Part shown: positions 23,142-34,080 of the stretch, piece by piece
Numbering within the stretch: the stretch's first letter is position 1
How the letters are laid out: the number at the start of each line of letters is the position of its first letter
DNA from: Schistocephalus solidus
Taxonomy: Eukaryota > Platyhelminthes > Cestoda > Diphyllobothriidea > Diphyllobothriidae
Direction: 5' to 3'
NCBI GenBank assembly: GCA_017591395.1
Contig: WEDG01001228.1
Coordinates: 1-64,000, forward strand
Length of the DNA stretch: 64,000 bases
Notes under the pieces: generated by a model
What the model was told of the DNA's origin: nothing
What the model saw: only the letters and a program-made list of their open reading frames with translations
The model's database searches: none
Program-made: the position numbers and the translations under genes

Positions 23142-23842
23142 GCATAGGGAGGCTTGATCCTGGTTGTTCACGATCCCGGTGGGATTCAGTCTTTTTAATT
23201 CCGCTCCGTCATTGGACTCAACGTAGGCCTTCAGGTATCTGATGAAGTTATTATGCGCAGTTAGCTTCATATAATTTAATGTAGATCTAAAGAACCCGGG
23301 TTAAAAATGATGCAAACGTTTATATTGGCAAATCCCACCACTACCATATCGAGACAGAAAAATTTGAAATCGTCCGTGATTATGAAAAGTTTGGACAAGT
23401 AATGGTAATGTATATCGCAAGGAGTCAATATAATGACAGACTACGATTTTTTGCAGACAGAGAGGTCAGAGAGACAGTAAATCCTACAATGGTTTAGTAA
23501 AAATATCGGTCATTTTGACCGACATATTTATGCCCGAAAGCTGAGTCCTTAGTACCGCATAGTTGGGCTTGCAAAGTACACCAAAACCGTAGAAAAACAA
23601 CATTTTGATATCGTTTTGTGCACCAACATCATGAATATTTCATCCAGCCGAGAGGATTAGAAAATCTGCACCCATTCTAAAGTCAGAATGTCATACGCGC
23701 TTCTTGCTTAGAAGCCAGGGTTGAGTTTACAAGGCTAATCTGTCAACTAGTTCGTTGCAGCTTAATACCTTTAAACCAATATGCACACCTTCTTTACCAC
23801 GCAGCTTTCAGTCGGCTTGATGTGAATTGGGTCATGGATGCT

Positions 23843-23850
23843 TATATAAA
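23843..23850 (+). promoter_or_regulatory. TATA box of the 23887 gene
   Basis: TATATAAA lies 44 nt upstream of the ATG at 23887, followed by ATAG and a purine-rich leader. The spacing matches that of the other family members. Confidence 0.55.
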
Positions 23851-23886
23851 TAGTTCGGAGAAAATCAGTGCGAGGATCTCCGTAAA

Positions 23887-25833
23887 ATGTTTATCTCTAT
23901 GACTGTTGCTGTGTTTCTTCTAGCCTCAACTTATTTCTCCTCCGCTGGTAAGTTGAAAGATGACCGTTGTTCTTTCATTTATTCTCTTACATACATAAAA
24001 GAGGGAATACAATTTTTGAGTCCAGAATCATGTCTTTGAAGTATGTGGCTCCCACTCGGGCATATGTTCAGTTAACAGATGACTGCGAAATACGTCTGAC
24101 TAGTTAATTATCCTCGGCCAGTCGCATGACCGAAAGCCATGCCGATGGTAGAAATCATCGGAGCCCGATGGTGACGCAGTAAATATGCATATCGCTTCTT
24201 TTGCCAACTGGACACATAACTAGAAAAAGAAAATTAGTAACGAAGTTGAAATCACTGCAATTGGAGTTTGTGCACTTTAAATGATGCGTACTTTTTCATA
24301 TTTCTTCCGCAATGGTATGAAAAATTATTTCAGAATGTCTGAAAAATACGATTCTGGGTGCAATTTCCAAGGGGCCGTTTACTTATCCTTAACTAGAATG
24401 CATAGTTAAGCATTTATATATCAGTGGGATATCGATAGAGATACAAATTGCCTGGTTGCCAGCCATACCGTGGCTGTGGATGTTTGCTTCGGCAAGTCAA
24501 TTGCTTACTGATAAGAATAACCTTAAAAAGGCACATAATGCGTCTGAGTTCTTTCGTTTTAACGACAAATTGTCCTTTCTTCGAAAGCTGAAGATACATG
24601 GTCCTAACGTTACATTACTTATAACCTTGAGGAAAGCATTAAACCGTTGAAATGACTGCAGACAGGTCCCAAGTTAAAAACTAAAGGTTATTCTCGGGAC
24701 AATGAGCGTTAATAAAAAATCAATGGCAATTGGGAGCGAAATTCGTCAATATCAAAACGTCGACCTTTTAATGTCCGACGATCTAAGGTTAGACGGCCCA
24801 AAAGAAGTCGCAGTTGGATCAAAAACGTCGCACATGCGCGTATTACAGGCGTCATTCAATGAATAAAAATTATATGCGTTTTTTTACCTACCTAATTTAT
24901 CCTTTCTTAACTTGAGATCCTAGGAGATTCCTCAACCTCTGGGTGATAGCAATTTAACTTCAGCGATCGGTATTTTATTTTCTGACCTGATTATAATTTT
25001 TTGTGCTTCGAACTATTGGTGATAGTGTCCATTGAAAAACTAAATTTCAAACCAACAGAACAACATGTTTTAGCGGAATTTTGCAGCAATTTAGGTATTG
25101 ATAGTTAATTTTATCTGGAAATCTGACCTTTAAAATACTAGTCTATGCCAGAAGATCCTTCATGTTTCGTTGCATGCATGCTCTTTAAATGTGTCCTGAA
25201 AAATAGGAAAAATCAATTTTGTTCGTCCTCTTTTCATCGGGCAGAGGTGCTGCTTTAGTTAAATACAGTCCTCTTCAATCTAAATCAGGACACACAAATA
25301 ATATTTACTTTCAGATCACCACATTAGCTCATTTTAAGAAAAGCATCGGTACGACCAGTCAATTTTATTTACGTGGAAACCTCAAAATTTAACATCCCCG
25401 CAGTATTCTTGTAGTAGATTAGTGGTATTAAAATCAAGTTTAAGAGCCTTCCAACCGTCTGCTTCTAATCGCACAGAGTATGCGCTGTACAATTAAAACC
25501 ACCTGGCATTTAATTTGCAAATAACGTTCGCTTCATCTCCTCATCTCTTCTGCAGAATCATTAGTTTTGCCAAAATTAATACGAGTGGACCTACTGCCTT
25601 GTTTACTTTCAGCGGACAGCTGCATGATGGAGGGTCAGACCTGCAGCAAAACCATTTTCCAGCGCTGCTGTGGTACACTTCTGTGTGATTTGAAGACGTT
25701 TGGTGACGGCAAGTGCGTTAAATGTCTCGACGAAGGGCGGCTCTGTGGGAAGGATGCCGATTGCTGTAGCGGACGTTGCACCTGGCTCAAATGTGCCGCC
25801 AAAGAAAATACGACAACAACTGTCGCCAAATGA
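23887..25833 (+). CDS. Double-knot cysteine-rich secreted protein (UPF0506-like)
   Basis: Exon 1 23887-23947 encodes the signal peptide (MFISMTVAVFLLAS...) and ends at a strong GTAAGT donor in phase 1. Exon 2 25613-25833 follows a pyrimidine-rich TTTACTTTCAG acceptor. The product is 93 residues. The 12 cysteines follow the family consensus C-x6-C-x7-CC-x4-C-x9-C-x2-C-x6-C-x5-CC-x3-C-x4-C, that is two cystine-knot patterns in tandem. A short Thr-rich tail precedes TGA. This is the best reference copy in the window. It should be a secreted, disulphide-rich protein, perhaps released at the parasite surface; that role is inference. It is the paralogue of the 9067 gene. Confidence 0.82.
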
Positions 25834-26379
25834 GGCGAACGCTTTCTAGCATACATAGGTTGTTTGAGATGAGGTTCCGCAAAATATATAATTGGATTAT
25901 TTTCTGAATAGATTCTATCAAAGTCACCTTCAATACCTGAAATGGAACACACGGCGTCAAAGAAACGTTATGGGTAAATTAACTTGTCACAAAAATTAAA
26001 TTGTTGCCTTAAGAATTGTTACAGAGTGTTCTTGACAGGTGCAGTATACCTAGTAGGTGGTTCAGCTTGTTGTAATGACTCAACTTCTACTTAACCGTCA
26101 CTCAAATGGTAGCAAAACTCAAAACCAAATAGGTTACCTCCATAAATGGTCAGCTTAGTGTTCTGGGCAATGTCAGAAATGAACGTTAGCAAAGGGAGCA
26201 TTTGTGATAAGGATCCCGTGGGAACGGGCTACTTAAGAGCACTACGCCCTTTTAAAGGATCTGTCACCTGGAACAGCGATCGTGCCTCCTGAAAGTCGCC
26301 TCTTTGCTTCTATTAGCAAGTACGTTGTCTTAAACAGGATGCCACGAGTTTAGAGGACTCAAATAATTGGAAAATATAC

Positions 26380-27340
26380 TTCCAGGAGAATACGCACGCC
26401 TGTATGTTGTTTTTTGCATCTGGCATGCTAAGTGCTACAGGAGTCCTCCTCACCCAACCTTCAGTTCACTAGTTTGTAAGCCAGTAGGGTCCTATAGCAT
26501 ACCCGCATACACTCAGTCGACTCTATGAACAGTTATCCAAGACTCGTTACTATGACAGGACTACGTCCTAGCAACGTCTGTTCTACGCTCTGAGCGGTAA
26601 TGGCGATCAATGGACCCCGGTGGCTCCAGCGAGATTTGTGCGTTGAGTGACCTCGCGACCCCGTTTATCGTCGTAAAAGCCCTCATTAAGAGCGGTTGTT
26701 AGAGCGTCAACTGAGTTGTCCATCACCGTAGAATGCTAGTCACCACACAATCCTCAATTGAGACCACATTTGGATTGGACGTTTTCCATATAAAGTAATG
26801 TTTGCTGCAGGGGCAAAATGGATTGAAATAAGGTGGCTTTACGTGAACCTGAATGGAAATGAAGACTTGAGTTTGTGTAAGATTAAAGTTAGGCTTATGA
26901 TTTAATTATAGGGTAGGGCTAGGGTTAAGCTTAGGAGTAAAGTCAGGGTTTGGGTTAGGACGAGAACTATTTACACTTCCTGTAATGTATCGCAAGCAAA
27001 TCTGTTTTTCCTTCGGGAGCGAGTGAATGTCCTCTATCCATGTCCTCTTGGAGCGCATAAAAACAGCTGTAGTCTGCAGCCCTGCCTAGAATATAAACGT
27101 CTTTGCAATTAACTTTATTCACGATTATACTTTGGCTACTGCAGTCGGTCAGAAATACAAAAATATATTTCCAAAAACTGTGAATGCTTTCGAAAAATAG
27201 TCTTGAATCGTCAACAAACGTGTTTAAATGATGTTACTATTTTACTTTTCCTGATTGTGATAGTACTAGTGGTATTTTTTGTAGCCTATGTAGGGTGAGT
27301 GACGTTGGATAGGATACTTTCGGAGTAAGAGTTGAAGATC
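26380..27340 (+). repeat. Repeat R, copy 3
   Basis: Similar to 5100-5930, with the GGCATGCTAAGTGCTACAGG start, the degenerate (T)TAGGG-like tract at 26880-26960 and the CTCTATCCATGTCCTCTTGG landmark. The unit is interrupted on its right by a PLE. Bases 25834-26379 hold the 3' end of the knottin gene and unassigned DNA. Confidence 0.55.
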
Positions 27341-27344
27341 CAGT

Positions 27345-27700
27345 GCAGAAACCGAATCTGCGCATAAGTAAAGGCCTCTGGAAGGGCAAATGTTTCCCAG
27401 CTTCCGGCCGATCGGAGCGCATCGCGCCATAATGAATTTCCGATAGAAGCGAAAATGCGAGTCCCAGGAAGTAATTGAGAAGTAGATGTGATTGCTAGGA
27501 CAATACTTTTATTCGCTTGATGTTGATGCGATCGCTGGGAGAAGGGCTTTATGCGCCTGACGTTTAAGATTCCAACTGGAACCCATAATCAGAGACCGTA
27601 ACGGATACATGTAATTTCTTCACAGGAAGCTGCGGTTTTTATAGGATGCCATCACTATGCTACTGCACGCCTACGGCAATTAACTGCTTCCCCTTCAGCG
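27345..27700 (-). repeat. PLE terminal direct repeat (pseudo-LTR), distal copy
   Basis: Begins with ACCGAATCTGCGCATAAGTA and matches 30057-30330 through 'ttttataggatg' and the following stretch. The two copies have diverged by indels as well as substitutions. Confidence 0.7.
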
Positions 27701-30056
27701 ATCATGCCTGCGCTGTGTTGGGATAACTTTTTGATGGCCAGCCTGGTGGTCGTTATTTGTTGAAATTTCATCACCCGTGTTGGAGAGTGGAATGATGATT
27801 GTTTGGTCATCTGGCTCACCAGCGTTGAAAAATGTGTTCGAATGAGTGCTCCCCGAGTGGCCGATTGCTCTGGCCAAACGGAGTCTCAACACCGAATATG
27901 GGTTGGGTAGGTAATTGCACTTGTTAATAGACTAGGGGCCTGTAAAATATGATAAAAGCAACTCACGGCTCACGTGATTATCATCTCTTGCGACAATGTC
28001 AGCTTTGTCGAACTTGAATTTGTGGCCGGTTCTCGTCGAATAAGCTGCAACATGAGAATTGGCTTCAGGTCACCACACTGCTGTCCCGTGCTTGAAAATT
28101 CGCGTCCGAAGCAGTCTTCAGATCTTTGACGTAAATACGTTTCCCGCAACTGCACCAGATCCGATAAACAACTATAGACGATTGTTGCCGCGGCAGCAGG
28201 TCCTTTGGTCTCATCACCTGACGCCGAATGGTGGCCTTTGGTCTGACCTCGACTCCAACTCCAAGTGTCTGACGGCCTCTGATACGCTTTTGATGCATGG
28301 AATAGCACGCCAATATTTAGGTTCATCGCGATTTTGTTGTTTGTCCCGTTTGCGCAAGCAATGGTCGACGTAGTTGCCTGGGTAGCCATTTTCTCTAAAC
28401 AACCATCGAATATATTGTAATACGACAACCTTGTCTTCCGGTTCACTGCAGTATGTCTCAAAACGCCGATAAAGCGTCCTTACACAACTACATTTGTGGC
28501 CGATTGGGTGGTTGCTGTTTAAGTTTAGTACTTGAATTGAACTTGTCGCTTTCTTGAACACTTTTGTCGTAAGGCAATCACAGTCTTTGCGAAAAAAGGA
28601 CTTCCAAGAAGGCCAGCTGGTTTTTTTCTTCCTCCACCGTAAATTGCATGTCCAAGAGGACGCTGTTGAGACGTTCTTTGTACGTGACCACCTGATCCCG
28701 TTCGATGACGAGGAAGATTTCACCCACATACCAAGCCCAGAATTTCGGTCTGTTGTGTATGAAAACCAGCGACTCCAACCGTTTTAGGACGACCTTTGCT
28801 ATCAGTCTAGAGATCAGCGAACCCATTGGTGTTCCATTTACCTGCTCGTAGGTTGTTCCGTTAAACTTTAAGTACGTCCTGATATAGAAATTCAGGAACT
28901 GAAGGACTTGGGCGTGTCCGTGGAAATTCTCGGTTTCATCGTATTTGCTTCATAAGAGTAGATCAACTGTCTCGATTGCCAGGTCCTGCAGAATAGAATT
29001 AAAAACGACATCAACAGTTTCCATGACGTCACTTGGTACGAGGCTGACGCCTTTGTTTCTCCAATAATTATGTTGAGGAGTTGACTGTGGTGCCTGAATC
29101 AGTGGTCAGAAATTAAAGGCACCAAAACCGCAACTTTTCCAGTCCGTATATTGGAGCGTCTTTGAGCGATACGATGGGTAGGAGAGGGAGCACCCTCCTT
29201 GTGCACCTTGGGAATGCCATCGGACCGGGCCAAGGCCGTGTCTTGGGCTCTCGCCATTCATCGGCAGGTCAGCGTCATTACACTCGACTTCACCAATGTC
29301 AACAGCGTCGCATTAATTTCAGGTGTCAGCGTTTTTGCGGGGTTTGTTTCGCATGAGACAAAAAACTGGCGATCCGCCAGTAAGTGTTTTAGCTTTCTGA
29401 AGGTAGTCTGTTCTGTCCGATACGACGGTGAAACGCCATTTGTCCGTGGGCACGATGACGGTGTCTCTGTCGGTCTTGAGTTCCCTTAATGCATCACGTT
29501 CAACCTTAGGGAGTATTTTGTGCGGTTTTTGAGTCACTTGAAGGGACAACACCTGATGCAGCTAAGGTTCTTCATCTCCTTCGTCACTTCCGCCTGATTA
29601 ATAACCGATTTCGCCACCGCAATCGCGTTAACAGGTTTGGCATTAGCTGCGTTGAAAGAGGTTTCGTCCAGTAACACTTGTATTTACTCCTTTTATAGTT
29701 CCTTTGACGACAGGTTTTGTACCAGTTTGTCGTTATTGGATGACGTTGGATTAGGTGGCTTGCAGAATTTGTTCTCCACCGCTGCTTCGCGTGTCAATTT
29801 CAGTTCGTGGGCTAGTTCACTGATCCACTGTAGAAGCAGTTGTATATTGTTTTCGCCCATGAACTCACAAAATCTGGTCTTATCTTGAGCAATCCTCTGA
29901 CGATATTTGTGCAGCCTCAGGTGGCAATTTTGAAGGAGCACACGGACCTTTCCTTTTCGTGTGTTTAAATACTGCTCACTTCGCATGCTCCGTGGTAGCC
30001 GGGCGTTTATAGGAAACACATTTTAGCAGCATTTTATTGTCGAGACACCTGGTTGG

Positions 30057-30330
30057 AAACCGAATCTGCGCATAAGTAGAGGCCTCTCGAAAGGCAAATG
30101 TTTACCATCGTCCAGCCGATCAGAGCGCATCGTGCCCAAATATCTTGCCGATGAAGTAGATGCAATCGCTACAACAAGAATATTATTCACCTGGCGTTTC
30201 GGATTCCAACTGGACCGAATCGTCAGAGAAAGTAGCAGACATGTGTACTTCGAACAATGGGAGTTGCAGTATTTATAGGATGAATTTACTATGGTCCTGC
30301 ATGCTTACGTCAATAAATACCCCCTTCATT
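30057..30330 (-). repeat. PLE terminal direct repeat (pseudo-LTR), proximal copy
   Basis: Shorter partner of 27345-27700. It lies just upstream of the N-terminal open frame of the element. Confidence 0.7.
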
Positions 30331-30360
30331 GAAAATTACTGCGGTGTAACACCCTTGTCC

Positions 30361-31020
30361 TCGGGCAAAAGGAAAAGTTTTGATTGCTTTATGTTCCCAA
30401 ACGGCACATGGGGACAAGTACCGAGCGTAATATAGGTGGCTTTACGTGAACCGGGATGGAAATGAAGACTAGAGTTGGTGTAATGTTAACGTTAGGGTTC
30501 TAGTTTGTTTTTGGCTAGGGCTTAGGTTAAGATTAGGATTATAGTTAGGGTTTGGTTAAGGAAGGGAAATATTTACCCATCGTGTAAGTTATCGCAAGTT
30601 AATCTGTTTTTCGAAGAGGGTGACTTCTCTCTATCCGTGTCCTGTTTTGTGCGCAAATAAGCAGATCTGATCTTCAATTCTGCCTTGAAAATATACGTCA
30701 TCACATTCTAATTTAGTTGTTATGTCAGTTCGGTCACTGGCAGTCGGGCAGAAGGACGAAGATCTCTTACAGACAACTGCGAATGCATTTGGTAAATTGA
30801 AATGAATCTTTGACAGACGTTATAAACTAATTTCATCATTATACGGTTCTTGGTAGCAATATAAGTAGTATTTGTAGCATAGATAGAGGTAGATACGTTA
30901 TATAAAATGCTTTTGTGACAGCAGCATCGAAATGACAGAATGCAATCTAAAGGCGAAAATATATGAAACAAATAAGGCATTTTGACATCTTGGTCTGTGC
31001 GCGAACATAAAACCGTCAAT
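30361..31020 (+). repeat. Repeat R, copy 4
   Basis: Shares GGCTTTACGTGAACC...GGAAATGAAGACT with copy 3 and the CTCTATCCGTGTCCTGTT landmark with copies 1 and 2. It has a degenerate TTAGGG-like stretch at 30490-30570. Together with copy 3 it brackets the PLE. Confidence 0.55.
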
Positions 31021-31029
31021 AGTGTCAAC

Positions 31030-32880
31030 CGAGTACATGATCAAATGGCAAAGCCGGGTGTAATGACGCGAGCATCGCAGACCTTGTCAACGTATCCCAA
31101 CGATCCTGTTATATTGCGGAAATAAAGGGCCTCTTTAAAAAATAGACTCCCAACAAATATGTGTAACCATAACGCAGACAGGATACTGTTTCTTGCGTTT
31201 GTTCAATCCATTCTCATGAATTTAACTCGTTCATTGTAAATGCAAAGACAAAACCAATCTTGTGTAGGTTCTCAGTTGACCTACGCGTGAAATAGACCAT
31301 GGGAAGTTTATTTGACCAAAATAAGAAATATGTGGATAAAAATTTGATAATCAGAAAAGATATCAGAAAAACCTATTAAATATATTCTTAGGTAAGCAGA
31401 TTAATGCACAGTGTGACGACCTACTTATAAAACACATGCCATAAAATGGCACAAGTGGCAAAAAATCACAGGCGAAAACGGCAGCATTTGAATATGCAGC
31501 ATCAGGTTTTTACTACTTTAACATATCTACTTATCTGATTTACGTATGAATTTTATATTAGCGTTGAAAGTGTAGTTTAGCTTTCCAAAATTATTACATT
31601 TAACGGTTGCGGTAAGGTTCTTGCTATGAAGAGGGTTAGGATTACGGCTAACGTTTCCTAAAGATTTACTTGATCAGAACTCCTAAGCCAAAAATAAAGA
31701 ACACTAAATCTCTCCGTTGAAGCTCACCTAATTCCCATCTTTCCAACTGCATAGTCTGTCATGTCATCAAGGTAAGTTTCCGCAATGTCTTCCTCAAGTT
31801 CCGCTAAATGCCACATCAATCTACAATACTGATAATATTATCATTAAAATAATTCCTATCTTTAAAAAGTCTATATACTCTATTTGGTGCTGTACTTAGA
31901 TATGAAATCCCTGGCACGATAGCCTTGTGCTGTCGCACACATAGCCGATAGCAGGTATTGTCCATGCAACTCCACTTTAGCAAACACATAATAATACACA
32001 AATCGAGTTATTGCAAATATGCACACACTCCTCCCGTTGCACCTCCGGAGGCTGCCACCTTAGCCGAGCGAATCGATGGTTGTTCAAAGGAACATGAGGT
32101 TATCTTTCAGCTTGATCAGTTATATATCTGCGAAAGAAGGTCAAGAGATAAATGTTTAACAGTTGAATCTTTGCTTGCATAAAGGACTCTGGTAGCATGT
32201 GATTGGTGATTTTAACCCGAAAAATGACAGAAATCGCTATTCAGTATCTCCTAACAAATAAGAATCACGCTGCATCAAGGTAAGCAACCCTATTCTGAGG
32301 GTATAAGAGAATACTTCATGAACGTGTAATCTTTTTGCAGAAAAAATAAATAAGTCGAGTACGTTTAATTAACTAAAATTATCCGATTGCTGTGTGCTCT
32401 TATCCTAGTTTCCTCAAATTCTCTTAGCAACTTTCAGAAATTCCCATGGTAACAAATCCAGCCCGTATGTGCTTTATCTTCAATATATGTGAAATATCAT
32501 GAAGTATTTGCTCATATCCGAGGAAAAATTACAAGGCATTTATTTGACTTATTGTCTTCAGCCTCAGTGAGCGACGACTATGATGGAGTTGGATTTCCTG
32601 CAAAATTGATCAGTAAGTCAGCTTTTGAGCCAGGCAGCGGATACGAGCTTTGCCAATATTGTCCCACTGACGACGGCATTGATGGGTAATTTGGGGAAAG
32701 TGGCACAGCTTCTGTTTTTAGATTTAAGACCACTGCACTTCTCTGTTTGAGACCACTGATACGCTAGCATCGCCTTTATCCTCCTAAACATCTGAGAATC
32801 GAAATTTTAAAGCATTTAGAGAATCAGGTGTGCATTCGTATTTCCTGCGAGGCCTCTCATATTATCCCGAGGAGAGTAGC
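31030..32880. other. AT-rich DNA without a recognised gene
   Basis: Short open frames on both strands (for example 31958-32182 and 32489-32689 plus) show no domain, signal peptide or repeat relation that I can support. Confidence 0.3.
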
Positions 32881-34080
32881 TTTTGCATTGGTTGAAATCT
32901 GAATTCATAGGTACCCGGAATGAACTTTCTTAGGACACAATAATGCATTGCCAAACAGAAATAAGCATATGGGTATCATTTATTTTAAGCCACAATGCCA
33001 ATCGAAGGCACAGAAAGAGTGTTTTACAGGAACATATCAATGGAAAAGGCAAGATGTTAATTAAAGTTTTTCCCATATAAGAAGATAACCATAATGCTTG
33101 TCCTTTAGGAAGAAAACGACCAGTGTTCCTCCTCATTCACATCTGAACCAGGAACAATTTTTGCTGCAACATTCGCTGTTGAAGAAGCACATTTTTCCAC
33201 TTGAAAGGCATCTCACACATTTGCCGCTACGGGGTCCGTCTTTCTCGCAAATAAGTCCATCGCAGCATTTGGCAAATCCTCTGTTACTACAGAATTGACC
33301 TTTCTTTACGCAGGTTGTGCCTTCATCGAAGATAAATTAAACACCAGATCATAACTCTAAACAATACCCAAGAGTACTGAAGTATTACAGACACTGACTT
33401 GATACATAGTTTTTTTGAATGGGTACGTGACTTCATGTAGGAGTTTTGTTTTCTTAATATGAAAAGTCAAAGAAGCCTTTAGAAGACCAGCCATCTCTAT
33501 TTATTTGATACTTATACCCTAAGGATAGAGGATTTTACATGAATTTGTTGAAACCGGACTTCATAGTACGCCGGAGCGAACTTGCGAAGGACACAATAAT
33601 GCATTGCCCAACTGAAATTTGCACCATCGAATCATTAATTTCTAAGCCACATTCTCAATAGGGAAGGAGGTTTTTAAAAGAGCAAATAAATGGAAAAGGC
33701 ATGATGTGCAGAAACGTTTTTCAAATATAAGAGGGAAACCAGAATCGATATCTTTTAAGAAGAAGAAAACGACCAGTGTTCCTCCTCATTCACATGTGAA
33801 CCAAGAACAACGTTTGCTGCAGCAGGTGCGGTTGTAGAAGCACCTCTTTCCACTTGCAAGACATCTCACACATTTGCCGCTACGAGGTCCATCTTTATCA
33901 CAAATGAGTCCGTCGCAGCATTTGGCAAGCCCTCTGTTACTACAGAATTGACCTTTCTCTACACAAATCCGGTCTCTTACGTAGATAACTTCAGCACCTG
34001 GAGATTATGATGTAAAAAAATACCAAAGAGTATTGAAAAATTGCAGGCAGAAATTTGGCAAATATTTATCTAACTAGGTA
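32880..34080 (-). repeat. Tandem duplication of a knottin terminal exon (two units of about 0.65 kb)
   Basis: 32880-33420 and 33530-34080 align in the same orientation, including the coding exons 33133-33320 and 33786-33997 and the non-coding DNA on both sides (for example ACAATAATGCATTGCC at about 32937 and 33590). Only one signal-peptide exon is seen upstream (35786-35732). Confidence 0.75.
33133..33320 (-). CDS. Second candidate terminal exon of the minus-strand double-knot gene
   Basis: The minus strand encodes a full set of 12 cysteines with family spacing (C-x6-C-x7-CC-x4-C-x9-C-x2-C-x6-C-x5-CC-x3-C-x4-C), ending TGA at 33135-33133. The acceptor position homologous to that of the neighbouring exon reads CTG instead of CAG, and in that alignment an in-frame TAA follows. 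A downstream AAG at 33323-33321 would serve as an acceptor. It keeps phase 1 and the frame with the signal exon at 35786-35732, giving an 80-residue product. It is either an alternative last exon using a cryptic acceptor or a recently silenced duplicate. Confidence 0.55.

Larger units (their letters stand above)
19321..24060 (+). repeat. Segmental duplication, copy B
   Basis: This is the counterpart of 4858-9255, with the same order of repeat R, promoter regions, exon 1/exon 2 of one knottin gene and exon 1 of the next. Differences are scattered substitutions and small indels, plus a longer insertion near 19790-20110 that is partly shared with 30360-30450. It contains the intact gene at 22171 and the first exon of the gene at 23887. 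Confidence 0.85.
27345..30330 (-). mobile_element. Decayed Penelope-like element flanked by direct terminal repeats
   Basis: Minus-strand order is an N-terminal region (30019-29693 and 29552-29319, with VIVPTDKWRFTVVSDRTDYLQKA in it), the RT, then the GIY-YIG domain (28313-28065, VVYRIWCSCGKRIYV). RT motif A is corrupted near 29030. Motif B reads NGTPMGSLISRLIAK near 28830. Motif C is WYVGE at 28719-28733, so both catalytic Asp residues are gone. The element is bounded by similar sequence at 27345-27700 and 30057-30330 in direct orientation, the pseudo-LTR arrangement typical of PLEs. Many stops and shifts make it inactive. Confidence 0.8.

Noticed and set aside
22872..23270. 132-codon minus-strand ORF across a knottin exon
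   Set aside because: Half of it is the antisense of the coding exon. The remainder is broken by a stop in the duplicate at about 8300-8480.
26870..26960. Telomere-like TTAGGG runs as an interstitial telomere or chromosome end
   Set aside because: The units are too imperfect and occur inside the dispersed repeat R, so a true telomeric tract is unlikely.
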